Part shown: positions 14,192 to 21,807 of the stretch, in pieces
Layout of the letters: every line of letters starts with the position of its first letter
How positions within the stretch are numbered: the first letter of the stretch is position 1
DNA from: DATFEN01 sp035691285
GTDB lineage: Bacteria; Acidobacteriota; Vicinamibacteria; Fen-336
DNA: 21,807 nucleotides
NCBI GenBank assembly: GCA_035691285.1
Contig: DASSJI010000188.1
Span: forward strand, 1 to 21,807
Direction: 5' to 3'
Program-made: the position numbers and the translations under genes
The notes under the pieces: generated by a model
Database searches by the model: none
Told to the model about the DNA's origin: nothing
What the model saw: the letters and a program-made list of their open reading frames with translations, nothing else

Positions 14192-15873
14192 AGGAGGCGT
14201 TCCCCTACCTCCTGCTCCCGGTCTTCTGGTCGGCCCGCAACCGCGCCCGCCGACGCGAGAAGGGCGACGCGCTCCGCGCCCTCGTGTTCGGCGCCATCGG
14301 AATGCTCGTGGTGCTCTCGATCTACGCGGTCGTCTTCTGGCTCACCTGGCAGCTCCTCGACTACGAGGAGCTCGGCGAGTACCTGGTGCGGCTCGGGTTC
14401 TCGTGGCTCTTCCTGACGTTCCTGTCGTTCGTCGCCTTCAGCGCCATCGTCACGTCGCTGTCGACGTTCTTCCTCTCGGAGGACCTGCGCCTCGTGCTGG
14501 CCGCGCCGGTCCCTCCCGAGCGGCTCTTCCACTCACGATTCGCCCGCACCGTCGGCCAGGCCTCCTGGATGGTCGTGGTCTTCGTGGTTCCGGTGCTGCT
14601 CGCGGTAGGCAACGTCCGCTGCGCGGGCTGGGGCTACTACGCGACGATACCGCTGGCCGTCTTCCCCTTCGCGCTGATCCCGTGCGCCTGCGGCGCCGTC
14701 GTGACGCTGCTCCTGGTCAACATCTTCCCGGCGCGCCGCGCCCGCGACATCCTCATGCTGATGGGGCTCCTCTTCGCCGTGGCCATCGTCATGCTGCTGC
14801 GCTTCGTGCGGCCCGAGCGCCTGCTCTCCGTGGAGTCCCTTCCCGACGTCACGGCGTTCTTCGCGACGCTGCAGTCGCCGGTGACGCCCCTGCTGCCGTC
14901 GTTCTGGGCCGGCGAGTCGCTGTTCGCCGCGCTCCAGGGCCGCACCGACGCCCTCCACCTCGGGGCGCTGTGGACCTCCGCCCTCGCCTTCGTGCTCGGA
15001 TCGCGCCTGCTGTTCGGGCGGCTCTACTTCTCGGGCTGGAGCAAGGCGCAGGAGGCGCGCAAGGCCCGCTTCACGCGCCTGCGCTCCGTCGAGGGGCTCG
15101 CGCGCCTCGTCCCGGCGCGAGCCGCGAGCCGGGTGATCCTGGTGAAGGACCTGAAGGTCTTCCTGCGCGACACCACCCAGTGGTCGCAGCTCCTGCTGCT
15201 GGTGGCGCTCGTTCTCGTCTACCTGTACAACTTCCGCGTGCTGGACCTCGACCGGCTTCCGTACATGAGCGGGTTCGTCAAGAACGTGTACGCCTTCGTG
15301 AACCTCGCGATGGCGGCGTTCGTCCTGTCGGCCGTCGCCGTGCGCTTCGTGTTCCCGGCGGTGTCCGCGGAGGGCGCGGCCTTCTGGGTCGTGCGGAGCG
15401 CCCCCGTGAGCATGGCGGCCTTCCTGTGGTCCAAGTTCTGGATCGGCTTCGTTCCCGTGTTGGTCCTCGCCGAGACCCTGACGATCGTGTCGAACGAGTT
15501 CCTCGGCGTCGATCCCTTCCTCAAGTGGCAGTCCGCCGTGGCCGTCTTCCTCATGACGTTCGCCCTGGTGGGCCTGGCGGCGGGGATGGGCGCGCAGCAT
15601 CCGCGCTTCGGCGCGGAGAACCTGACGCAGGTCGCGGGCTCCTACGGCGGAATCGCGTACATGATCCTCGCGGTCCTGTTCATCCTCGTCGAGATCGGCC
15701 TCCTGGCCTGGCCGTCGTCCGTCTACTTGTGGCATCAGTTCCATGAGCTGCCGTTGCAGCCACGGCACTACGCGCAGATGGCGGCCCCGTACGCCCTCGC
15801 GGCAGGTCTCGCGGGCCTCACCTTCTGGCGTCCCATGCGTCGGGGCATCCGCGCCCTCGAGGCGATGGGCTAG
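14188..15873 (+). CDS. ABC transporter permease, large polytopic (putative exporter)
   Basis: A 561-aa membrane protein starting at GTG 14188, which overlaps the ATPase stop. I count about twelve hydrophobic segments, near residues 30-57, 66-95, 123-142, 150-178, 186-206, 258-280, 332-350, 365-390, 408-435, 447-470, 488-508 and 530-548, with a polar cytoplasmic stretch at 283-330 (KAQEARKARFTRLRS ... ILVKDLKVFLRDTTQW). A VKDLKxFxRD motif after a charged loop occurs in each half of ABC-2 exporters of the large 'putative ABC exporter' type, so this looks like two fused permease halves. With one ATPase subunit gene, a 2:1 complex is likely. The substrate cannot be read from the sequence. The transglutaminase upstream suggests a peptide, lipid or wall component, as inference only. 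Confidence 0.87.
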   Translation: MKEAFPYLLLPVFWSARNRARRREKGDALRALVFGAIGMLVVLSIYAVVFWLTWQLLDYEELGEYLVRLGFSWLFLTFLSFVAFSAIVTSLSTFFLSEDLRLVLAAPVPPERLFHSRFARTVGQASWMVVVFVVPVLLAVGNVRCAGWGYYATIPLAVFPFALIPCACGAVVTLLLVNIFPARRARDILMLMGLLFAVAIVMLLRFVRPERLLSVESLPDVTAFFATLQSPVTPLLPSFWAGESLFAALQGRTDALHLGALWTSALAFVLGSRLLFGRLYFSGWSKAQEARKARFTRLRSVEGLARLVPARAASRVILVKDLKVFLRDTTQWSQLLLLVALVLVYLYNFRVLDLDRLPYMSGFVKNVYAFVNLAMAAFVLSAVAVRFVFPAVSAEGAAFWVVRSAPVSMAAFLWSKFWIGFVPVLVLAETLTIVSNEFLGVDPFLKWQSAVAVFLMTFALVGLAAGMGAQHPRFGAENLTQVAGSYGGIAYMILAVLFILVEIGLLAWPSSVYLWHQFHELPLQPRHYAQMAAPYALAAGLAGLTFWRPMRRGIRALEAMG

Positions 15874-15876
15874 GCG

Positions 15877-16575
15877 ATGCTGCTCAAGGCCGACTTCCAC
15901 ATCCACACCCGCGAGGATCCCCACGACCTCATCCGCCACACGGCGGTCGAGCTGCTCGAGGCCGCAGCCCGCCAGGGGTTCGAGGTGATCGCCCTGACCT
16001 GCCACAACAAGCGGATCCACAGCGCCGAGCTCGACGCCCGCGCCGCGGACCTCGGCATCGTGTTGATCCCCGGGGTCGAAGCGGCGATTCGCGGAAAGCA
16101 CACCCTGCTCCTGGACATGCCCTACAGCCGGCTGAAGGTGCGGACCTTCGACCACGTCCGCGAGCGCAAGCGCGACGGCGGCCTCGTGATCGCGCCGCAC
16201 CCGTTCTTCCCGGCGCCCAAGTGCCTGAACGGCAAGCTGCGCGAGAACCTCGACCTGTTCGACGCCATCGAGTTCTCGCACTTCTACACGCGCACCCTCG
16301 ACTTCAACCGCAGGGCCGTCGAGTACGCCCGCGCCCACGACCTGCCCCTCGTCGGCACCTCCGACTGCCACCGTCTCTGGCAGCTCGGAACGACGTACAG
16401 CCTGGTCGACGCCGAGGCGAAGACGATCGAGGGCGTCTTCGCCGCCATCCGGGCTCGCCGCGTCCGGGTGGTGACGTCGCCCCTCAAGCCCCTCGATCGC
16501 CTGCGCGGCCTGCTGGGGCACGGCATTCGCCACGAGGCGTGGCGCCTGCCGTCGTCCGTGCTCCCGCCGCTCTAG
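15877..16575 (+). CDS. PHP-domain metal-dependent phosphoesterase
   Basis: A 232-aa single-domain PHP protein. Metal-binding motifs are in order: DFHIHT (6-11; Asp6, His8, His10), TCHN (41-44; His43), GVEAA (66-70; Glu68), His75, APHPF (106-110; His108), IEFSHF (131-136; Glu132, His135) and TSDCH (161-165; Asp163, His165). This is a full set for a di- or trinuclear active site, so the enzyme should be active. Relatives hydrolyse phosphoesters such as nucleoside 5',3'-bisphosphates or oligoribonucleotides; the substrate is not known here. It starts 3 bases after the permease stop, in the same operon. Its last 25 residues extend beyond the core. Confidence 0.9.
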   Translation: MLLKADFHIHTREDPHDLIRHTAVELLEAAARQGFEVIALTCHNKRIHSAELDARAADLGIVLIPGVEAAIRGKHTLLLDMPYSRLKVRTFDHVRERKRDGGLVIAPHPFFPAPKCLNGKLRENLDLFDAIEFSHFYTRTLDFNRRAVEYARAHDLPLVGTSDCHRLWQLGTTYSLVDAEAKTIEGVFAAIRARRVRVVTSPLKPLDRLRGLLGHGIRHEAWRLPSSVLPPL

Positions 16576-16576
16576 G

Positions 16577-16585
16577 TGATAAGAT
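16577..16585 (+). promoter_or_regulatory. extended -10 candidate for ispG
   Basis: TGATAAGAT is TGn plus TAAGAT (4 of 6). It lies directly after the PHP stop, 10 bases before the ispG ATG, predicting a leader of only 2 to 4 bases. No Shine-Dalgarno sequence is visible in the 20-base gap. Confidence 0.35.
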
Positions 16586-16595
16586 TCGCTGTTCG

Positions 16596-17744
16596 ATGCG
16601 GCGAAACCCAACGCGCCCTGTGCGGGTCGGCACGGTCACCCTGGGCGGAGGTGCGCCCGTAGCGGTCCAGAGCATGTGCGCGACCCGCACCCAGGACGTG
16701 GACGCGACCGTCGAGCAGGCCGAGGCGATTCGGAGGTCGGGCGGCGACCTGGTCCGCGTCGCCGTCGACAATCTCAAGGACGTGGACGCGCTCGCGGAGG
16801 TCCGGCGGCAGACGACGGCCAACCTCGCCGTCGACCTCCAGGAGAACTACCGCCTGGCGGCCAAGGTCGCGCCGCACGTGGACAAGATCCGCTACAACCC
16901 GGGCCACCTGTGGCACCACGAGAAGGACAAGCCCGTCCGCGAGAAGGTGCGTTTCCTGGCAGACGTCGCCCGCGCCCACGACCTCGCGATCCGGATCGGC
17001 GTGAACTGCGGCTCGGTCGACCCGGAGCTGAAGCAGCGCTTCCCCGGCGACGACGTCGGGGCCATGACCGAGTCGGCGCTGCAGCACTGCCGCTACCTGG
17101 ACGAGCTGGGCTTCGAGCGTTACGTGGTGAGCCTCAAGGACTCGCACCCGCGCAAGGTGATCGAAGGCAACCGGCGCTTCGCCGAGGCCCGGCCCGACGT
17201 CCCGCTGCACCTCGGCGTCACCGAAGCGGGCATCCCGCCCGAGGGGATCATCAAGACGCGGGTGGCGTTCGAGCAGCTCCTGTCCCGCGGCGTGGGCGAC
17301 ACGATCCGCGTGAGCCTCACGCTCCCCAATCCGCGCAAGCACGAGGAGATCGCCGTCGGCCGCCAGATCCTCGCCGACATCGCCGCCGGCCGCTTCCGCT
17401 CGGTGCCCGTCTTCGACGACGACAAGCTGAACATCATCTCGTGTCCCTCGTGCTCGCGCGTCGAGAACGAGCGCTTCGTGGAGCTGGCCGAGGCGGTCAA
17501 GGAGCTCACTCGCTACGCGGAGCGGCACGCCCTGACCATCGCGGTCATGGGCTGCCGCGTGAACGGTCCCGGCGAGACCGACGATGCGGACCTCGGGCTC
17601 TGGTGCGGCCCCACCCACGTGAACCTCAAGCGGAAGACCGAGACGCTCGGCGCCTTCACCTACGAGGAGATCCTGCCCAGGGTGAGATCCGCGCTGGACG
17701 GTTTGATCGGGGCGAGGGCTCTCGCCCTGGCCGACAAGCTGTAA
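16596..17744 (+). CDS. ispG: 4-hydroxy-3-methylbut-2-en-1-yl diphosphate synthase IspG (GcpE)
   Basis: Reductively converts methylerythritol cyclodiphosphate to HMBPP, the penultimate step of the MEP isoprenoid pathway, in the cytoplasm. The product is 382 aa, the short bacterial form. The N-terminal TIM barrel begins with VQSMCATRTQDVDATV (24-39). The C-terminal [4Fe-4S] domain has the cluster ligands Cys283 and Cys286 (ISCPSCSR) and Cys320 with Glu327 (GCRVNGPGE), matching the Cys3-Glu coordination known for E. coli IspG. The ATG at 16596 gives an N-terminus (RRNPTRPVRVGTVTLGG) typical of the family. It ends the plus-strand series. A GC-rich hairpin follows the stop, shared with the convergent gmd gene. 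The identification is firm. Confidence 0.97.
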   Translation: MRRNPTRPVRVGTVTLGGGAPVAVQSMCATRTQDVDATVEQAEAIRRSGGDLVRVAVDNLKDVDALAEVRRQTTANLAVDLQENYRLAAKVAPHVDKIRYNPGHLWHHEKDKPVREKVRFLADVARAHDLAIRIGVNCGSVDPELKQRFPGDDVGAMTESALQHCRYLDELGFERYVVSLKDSHPRKVIEGNRRFAEARPDVPLHLGVTEAGIPPEGIIKTRVAFEQLLSRGVGDTIRVSLTLPNPRKHEEIAVGRQILADIAAGRFRSVPVFDDDKLNIISCPSCSRVENERFVELAEAVKELTRYAERHALTIAVMGCRVNGPGETDDADLGLWCGPTHVNLKRKTETLGAFTYEEILPRVRSALDGLIGARALALADKL

Positions 17745-17757
17745 GCGGCGACGGCTT

Positions 17758-17772
17758 GCCGCGCAGCGCGGC
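17758..17772. terminator. GC hairpin between convergent ispG and gmd
   Basis: GCCGCGC (17758-17764) and GCGCGGC (17766-17772) are perfect inverted arms around one A; as RNA it would fold with five pairs and a five-base loop. It lies in the 33-base gap between two convergent genes. There is no U-tract on either strand, so termination efficiency is uncertain. Confidence 0.4.
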
Positions 17773-17777
17773 TGCGC

Positions 17778-18743
<966 letters not shown>

Positions 18744-18757
18744 GCGCCCTCCTGAGA

Positions 18758-18773
18758 CGCGCGGACCCGCGCG
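18758..18773 (-). promoter_or_regulatory. GC hairpin directly upstream of the gmd ribosome-binding site
   Basis: CGCGCGG (18758-18764) and CCGCGCG (18767-18773) are perfect 7-base arms around AC. In the gmd mRNA this stem ends four bases before AGGAGG, so it could affect translation or mRNA stability. It could also be chance in GC-rich DNA. Confidence 0.35.
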
Positions 18774-18860
18774 GGCAAAGGCACGACTCTACACTGCGTA
18801 TGGAAAAAAGAGAAAGGGAACCGCGATTGCCCTGAAAGCACGGCGCCGCGGATGCTCCCA

Positions 18861-18878
18861 TCGAGCCGCTCGGCTCGA
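18861..18878. repeat. 18-base near-perfect palindrome in the gmd leader
   Basis: TCGAGCCG (18861-18868) and CGGCTCGA (18871-18878) are perfect 8-base arms around CT. It lies about 70 bases upstream of the weak gmd -10, a typical place for an activator or repressor site. As RNA it would also fold well. No second copy was seen. Confidence 0.5.
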
Positions 18879-19084
18879 CGTTCCCGCCCAACGCCCGCCG
18901 CGGCTCCCTCCAAACCGCGGCGTCGTCCGACGAGAGGCACCGTCAGCACCCCGTCTTCTGGGTTCTGCGATTCCCTCTTGCCAGCCACCTTTAGCAACTC
19001 CCATGCCGAAAGGGGTCGCTCAAGATATCTGGCTTTAATGTCAGGTAGTTAAGAGGACATGGATGGCGGCACGGTGTCACGAAA

Positions 19085-19099
19085 TGCGGCGCTGCCGCA
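19085..19099 (-). terminator. hairpin after the NtrC-type regulator gene
   Basis: On the minus strand TGCGGC-AGC-GCCGCA is a perfect 6-base stem with a 3-base loop, followed by TTTC. It begins about 28 bases after the regulator stop codon. This is the best intrinsic terminator candidate in the window, though its U-tract is short. Confidence 0.45.
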
Positions 19100-19127
19100 A
19101 CAGCCGGTTATCGAAGACGCAACATCC

Positions 19128-20507
19128 CTAGGAGGCGGCCGCGCGAGGCACGCGGATGCCGAGCTGTTTCATCTTCCGGTAGAGGTTCGTGCGCTCGATC
19201 CCGAGGTCCCGCGCCGTGCGGGCGAGGCTCCCCGAGTTCGCGGTGAGTCGGTAGAGTATGTACTGCCGCTCGAAGCGCGCCCGCGCTTCCCGGAGCGGGA
19301 GCGCCGGGCCGTCCTCGGGCAGGCCGACGCCGGCGATCTGGAACGCGTCCATCGCGTCCTGGTGCGTCACGACCTCGCTCGGGACGAGCACCACCAGGCG
19401 CTCCATGAGGTTCCTCAGCTCCCGCACGTTGCCGTTCCACGGGAGCTGCACCAGGAAGTCCACGGCCCGCGGCGAGAGCCGTTTCGGACGGAAGCCGTTC
19501 TCCACGCAGGCCAGGCGCAGGAAGTGCTCGGCCAGCTCCGGGATGTCCTCGCGTCGCGCGCGCAGGGGAGGCACGGCGATCGTCAGGACGTTGATCCGGT
19601 GGTAGAGATCCTCGCGGAAGCTGCCGCGGGCGATCTCGTCGGGGAGGTACTTGCTCGTGGCCGAGATGATCCGCACGTCGACGGTGCGGCCCTCGCGGCC
19701 GCCCACCGGGGTCACGACGCCCTCCTGCAGGACGCGCAGCAGCTTGGTCTGCGTGATGGGGCTCATGTCGCCGACCTCGTCGAGGAAGAGCGTGCCCCCG
19801 TTGGCCGACTCGAAGACCCCCTTCCGGTCCTGGTGCGCGCCGGTGAAGGCGCCCTTCAGGTGGCCGAACATCTCGCTCTCGATCAGCTCCGCCGGGATCG
19901 CCGCACAGTTGAGCTCCACGAAGGGTCGCTCCCGGCGCGGCGACAGCGCGTGGATGGCGCGGGCGATCAGCTCCTTTCCCGTGCCGCTCTCGCCGGCCAC
20001 GAGGACGCGGCACTTCGTGGGCGCCGCCATCTCGATGAGCTGGTAGATGCGGCGCATGGCCTCGGACCGGCCCGCCATCCCGAAGCGGGAGCCCTCGGCC
20101 ACGTGGTCGAGGTCCGTCTCGCCTCCTGGCAGGTGTGGCCGCATCACGCGGTCGAGGACCTGGAACAGGCGCTCGCGGGCCACGGGCTTCTCGATGAAGT
20201 CCGCGGCGCCCATCCGCATCGCTTCGACGGCCTGGCCGACGTCGCCGTAGCCCGAGACCACGACCACGGGCGTCCCCGGGGCGAGCCGCTGCAGCTCCCG
20301 GAGCACGTCGATGCCGGTGCCGTCGGGCAGCCTCAGGTCCAGCAGGACCAGCGAGGGGCGCCGCTCACCGAAGATGCGCAGGCCCTCGCCGACCGAGTCC
20401 GCCGCCAGGGACTTCAGCCCGCGGCCCTGGAGCAGCCCCACCGTCGTCTTCCGGACGTTTTCGTCGTCTTCGATGACGAGGATGAGCTCGCCGTCGCGCT
20501 GGACCAT
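19128..20507 (-). CDS. NtrC-family sigma-54-dependent response regulator
   Basis: A 459-aa activator of RNA polymerase holding sigma-54. Receiver domain at about 8-122: acidic pair Asp14-Asp15, phospho-acceptor Asp57 (LVLLDLRLPDG), Ser85 and Lys107. AAA+ domain at about 145-375: Walker A GESGTGKE (172-179), the sigma-54-contacting loop GAFTGA (219-224), Walker B GTLFLDE (238-244) and arginine fingers near FREDLYHRIN. A Fis-type helix-turn-helix ends the protein (about 425-455, LARTARDLGIERTNLYRKMKQLG). All functional motifs are intact. No histidine kinase is next to it, so its partner is elsewhere. The start ATG 20507 has a poor ribosome-binding site. It is divergent from a small lipoprotein gene through a shared -10 region. 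I looked for a -24/-12 promoter in the window and found none with correct spacing. Confidence 0.96.
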   Translation of the reverse strand: MVQRDGELILVIEDDENVRKTTVGLLQGRGLKSLAADSVGEGLRIFGERRPSLVLLDLRLPDGTGIDVLRELQRLAPGTPVVVVSGYGDVGQAVEAMRMGAADFIEKPVARERLFQVLDRVMRPHLPGGETDLDHVAEGSRFGMAGRSEAMRRIYQLIEMAAPTKCRVLVAGESGTGKELIARAIHALSPRRERPFVELNCAAIPAELIESEMFGHLKGAFTGAHQDRKGVFESANGGTLFLDEVGDMSPITQTKLLRVLQEGVVTPVGGREGRTVDVRIISATSKYLPDEIARGSFREDLYHRINVLTIAVPPLRARREDIPELAEHFLRLACVENGFRPKRLSPRAVDFLVQLPWNGNVRELRNLMERLVVLVPSEVVTHQDAMDAFQIAGVGLPEDGPALPLREARARFERQYILYRLTANSGSLARTARDLGIERTNLYRKMKQLGIRVPRAAAS

Positions 20508-20522
20508 AGGATCAGGAGCGAC

Positions 20523-20532
20523 ATGCTATCAT
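20523..20532. promoter_or_regulatory. overlapping divergent extended -10 elements
   Basis: Plus strand TGCTATCAT (20524-20532) and minus strand TGATAGCAT (20531-20523) overlap almost completely. Each is TGn plus a TAnnAT-type hexamer. They would drive the lipoprotein gene (start near 20539, leader with GGAAGGG) and the NtrC-type gene (start near 20516) respectively. Confidence 0.5.
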
Positions 20533-20555
20533 CACCGGCCGGAAGGGCGTCATCC

Positions 20556-21038
20556 ATGCAGAAGCCGGTCTTTCCCGCCCTGGTCGTCGCGGCCTTGGCT
20601 CTCCTCGGCTGTCCCGACCTCCACCTCGAAGGCCCGGAGGATCCCACGCCCGTCGACATTCCAGCGCGGGCGACGGTGACGATCGAGTACGAGCAGCCGC
20701 CGGGATGCATCAGCACCACGGTGAACTGCCAGGACCTCGTGATCTTCCTCGGGAGCTGGATGCCGCCGGGCGGGCAGATCTTCCTCGCGCCCGACGCCCA
20801 GAGGCGCTTCTGGACCGCCCGCATCACGGGGGTGCCCGTGAACTATCCCCCCCGGGGCAAGCCCTACGAGGTGCGCATCTACGATCCGCACCTCCAGGAG
20901 TCGTCCGCGATCCGCTACACGGGGCGTCGCCTGCGCGTGGGCAGCGAGACGCTGACGCAGCTCAGCCTGCCCGGCTCGCGCGACGAGGCCGCGCTCGTGT
21001 ACGTGGACGCGACGGGCGTCGGCCACAACCCGTCCTGA
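20556..21038 (+). CDS. small uncharacterised lipoprotein
   Basis: A 160-aa secreted lipoprotein: hydrophobic signal and lipobox LLGC with Cys19. The ATG at 20556 has GGAAGGG (20541-20547) 8 bases before it; an in-frame ATG at 20523 would overlap the promoter and break the signal-peptide shape. The mature part is about 140 residues, predicted mostly beta. It opens with an acidic, Pro-rich tether, then an Ig-like or beta-sandwich pattern (ATVTIEYEQPPG, LVIFLGSWMPPGG, YEVRIYDPHLQ) with Cys51 and Cys58 that could form a disulfide. I do not recognise the family. It is divergent from the NtrC-type regulator, so it may be a target or sensor partner of that pathway, and it converges with the next gene 7 bases away. 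Confidence 0.82.
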   Translation: MQKPVFPALVVAALALLGCPDLHLEGPEDPTPVDIPARATVTIEYEQPPGCISTTVNCQDLVIFLGSWMPPGGQIFLAPDAQRRFWTARITGVPVNYPPRGKPYEVRIYDPHLQESSAIRYTGRRLRVGSETLTQLSLPGSRDEAALVYVDATGVGHNPS

Positions 21039-21045
21039 AGCGCGC

Positions 21046-21807
21046 CTAACGCGGCGTGCGTATCGACGCGAGCCGCGACTGGTAGTCGCGAATGCGAAGC
21101 CCCTGGGGCGAGTTGGGGTTCTTGACGTATTTCTGGGCCTCCTGCAGGCGCGCCTGGGATACGGCCCACTGGCGGCGGTCGAAGGCCTCGATGCCCTCGC
21201 CGATGTAGATGTCGGCGATGCGGCCGAGCACGGCCTCGTCGTCGGGCCGCCACATCAGCGCTTCGCGGTAGCGCTCGATGGCGCGGTGGGGCTCCTTGCG
21301 GCGGTCGCGCAGGAAGTCGCCGTAGCGGACGAGCGGGTCGGGGCTCTCCCGCTCCCGCTTCAGGAGCTCCTCGAGGGCCCACTGGGCGTCGTCGAGGCGC
21401 TCGACCCGCGCACAGAACTCGAACATCCTGTCGATCGGCTCACGTGACGCGGTCGTCCCGAGGACGGCCGCCCGGAACGCCCCCGCGACGCGCTCGGGGG
21501 TGAAGTCCGGCTCGCCCGGGGCAGGAGGCGGCAACGGCTTCGCCCGGCCCTTCCTCTGCCCAGAGGCCTTCTCCAGGTCGTGGCGCCGCACGGCGTGCGG
21601 CGCGAGCACCTGGGCGAGGGCCAGCGATGCGATCGCATGGCCGGGGCTCGCGCGGAGCGCGTTGTCGAGGAAGCCCAGCGCCGTCAGCTCCTCGGGCTTG
21701 AACTCCGGGGCCGGCGGGGGCGTGGCCCGCTTCGGCAGAGGCGAGGCCAGGGGCGGCGGCGTGGGCAGCGGCGCGGCCTCGGCCTTCTTCGCCCAGACCG
21801 CGCCGAG
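21046..21807 (-). CDS. TPR-like repeat protein, C-terminal part (5' end outside window)
   Basis: The minus-strand frame is open to the right edge with no stop, giving 253 visible residues. The first 35 are Ala/Pro/Lys-rich (linker). Then come two similar units: PEFKPEELTALGFLDNALRASPGHAIASLALAQVL-type (split here as PEFKPEEL and ALRASPGHA) and PDFTPERVAGAFRAAV, followed by about three TPR-like helical pairs (for example ALEELLKRE, RYGDFLRDRRKEPHRAIERYREAL, WRPDDEAVLGRIADIYIGEGI). No catalytic motif is visible. TPR proteins serve as scaffolds. A GTG at 21609 is internal, not the start. Because the N-terminus is missing, the domain fused to it is unknown. Confidence 0.75.
   Translation of the reverse strand, partial: LGAVWAKKAEAAPLPTPPPLASPLPKRATPPPAPEFKPEELTALGFLDNALRASPGHAIASLALAQVLAPHAVRRHDLEKASGQRKGRAKPLPPPAPGEPDFTPERVAGAFRAAVLGTTASREPIDRMFEFCARVERLDDAQWALEELLKRERESPDPLVRYGDFLRDRRKEPHRAIERYREALMWRPDDEAVLGRIADIYIGEGIEAFDRRQWAVSQARLQEAQKYVKNPNSPQGLRIRDYQSRLASIRTPR

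Larger units (their letters stand above)
18744..19127. other. 384-base gene-free region: gmd leader with inverted repeats
   Basis: I find no convincing gene here; the short frames lack the codon pattern of the neighbours. It is visibly richer in A/T than the rest, including an A-rich run at 18802-18817. On the minus strand it holds, from the regulator side: a hairpin just after the NtrC-type gene (19085-19099), an 18-base near-palindrome (18861-18878), a weak -10 TAGAGT (18791-18786), a GC hairpin (18758-18773) and the Shine-Dalgarno AGGAGG of gmd. I see no match to a riboswitch or small RNA I know. Confidence 0.6.

Noticed and set aside
14533..16611. Minus-strand open frame of 692 codons
   Set aside because: Antisense to the permease and PHP genes, both with clear features; the product is a low-complexity Glu/His/Arg/Asp run with no domain.
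18966..18983. Possible sigma-54 promoter (minus strand TGGCAAG...CGCA) upstream of gmd
   Set aside because: The distance between the GG and GC elements is two bases too long; this spacing is essentially invariant in sigma-54 promoters.

Overview
The window is 21.8 kb of very GC-rich, tightly packed bacterial chromosome with 20 protein genes, two of them cut by the window edges. Little of it is noncoding. I see no tRNA, rRNA, CRISPR array, insertion sequence or prophage. Lipoproteins with type II signal peptides, a DegS/HtrA-type protease, a PilT retraction ATPase, a sigma-54 activator and MEP-pathway IspG point to a diderm, pilus-bearing, free-living bacterium. The style is like Deltaproteobacteria, Methylomirabilota or Rokubacteria, but the sequence alone does not fix the taxon.

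Layout: (1) 1-5230, plus strand: 3' part of mutS, then small heat-shock protein, membrane-anchored HtrA protease, a MshEN-REC-TPR regulator, an unrecognised 139-aa protein and a DUF523/TudS-like iron-sulfur protein. (2) 5264-11792, minus strand, read right to left: trmJ, an unrecognised protein, a zinc-ribbon PilT, tsaC, hflX, a TPR plus SLH-like lipoprotein and a Crp/Fnr regulator, with gaps or overlaps of a few bases except before hflX. (3) 11805-17744, plus strand: membrane-anchored transglutaminase-like protein, ABC ATPase, ABC permease, PHP phosphoesterase and ispG. (4) 17778-18743, minus: gmd behind a 384-base gene-free leader. (5) 19128-20507, minus: NtrC-type activator, divergent from a small lipoprotein (20556-21038). 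A TPR-like protein runs off the right edge on the minus strand.

The genes fall into themes: envelope and protein quality control (Hsp20, HtrA), surface motility and signalling (PilT, MshEN-REC-TPR, Crp, NtrC), tRNA and ribosome maintenance (TrmJ, TsaC, HflX), and envelope export or glycan supply (ABC pair, transglutaminase, GDP-mannose dehydratase). I found no single, clearly new multi-gene system. The most unusual signals are in expression: two divergent gene pairs share one overlapping -10 element. Both genes of one pair have GTG codons 6-7 bases after the hexamer, as in leaderless mRNAs. Several promoters reuse the stop codon of the gene in front. hflX lacks any ATG, GTG or TTG for its conserved N-terminus, but has a CTG overlapping the stop of a 16-codon leaderless-type ORF.
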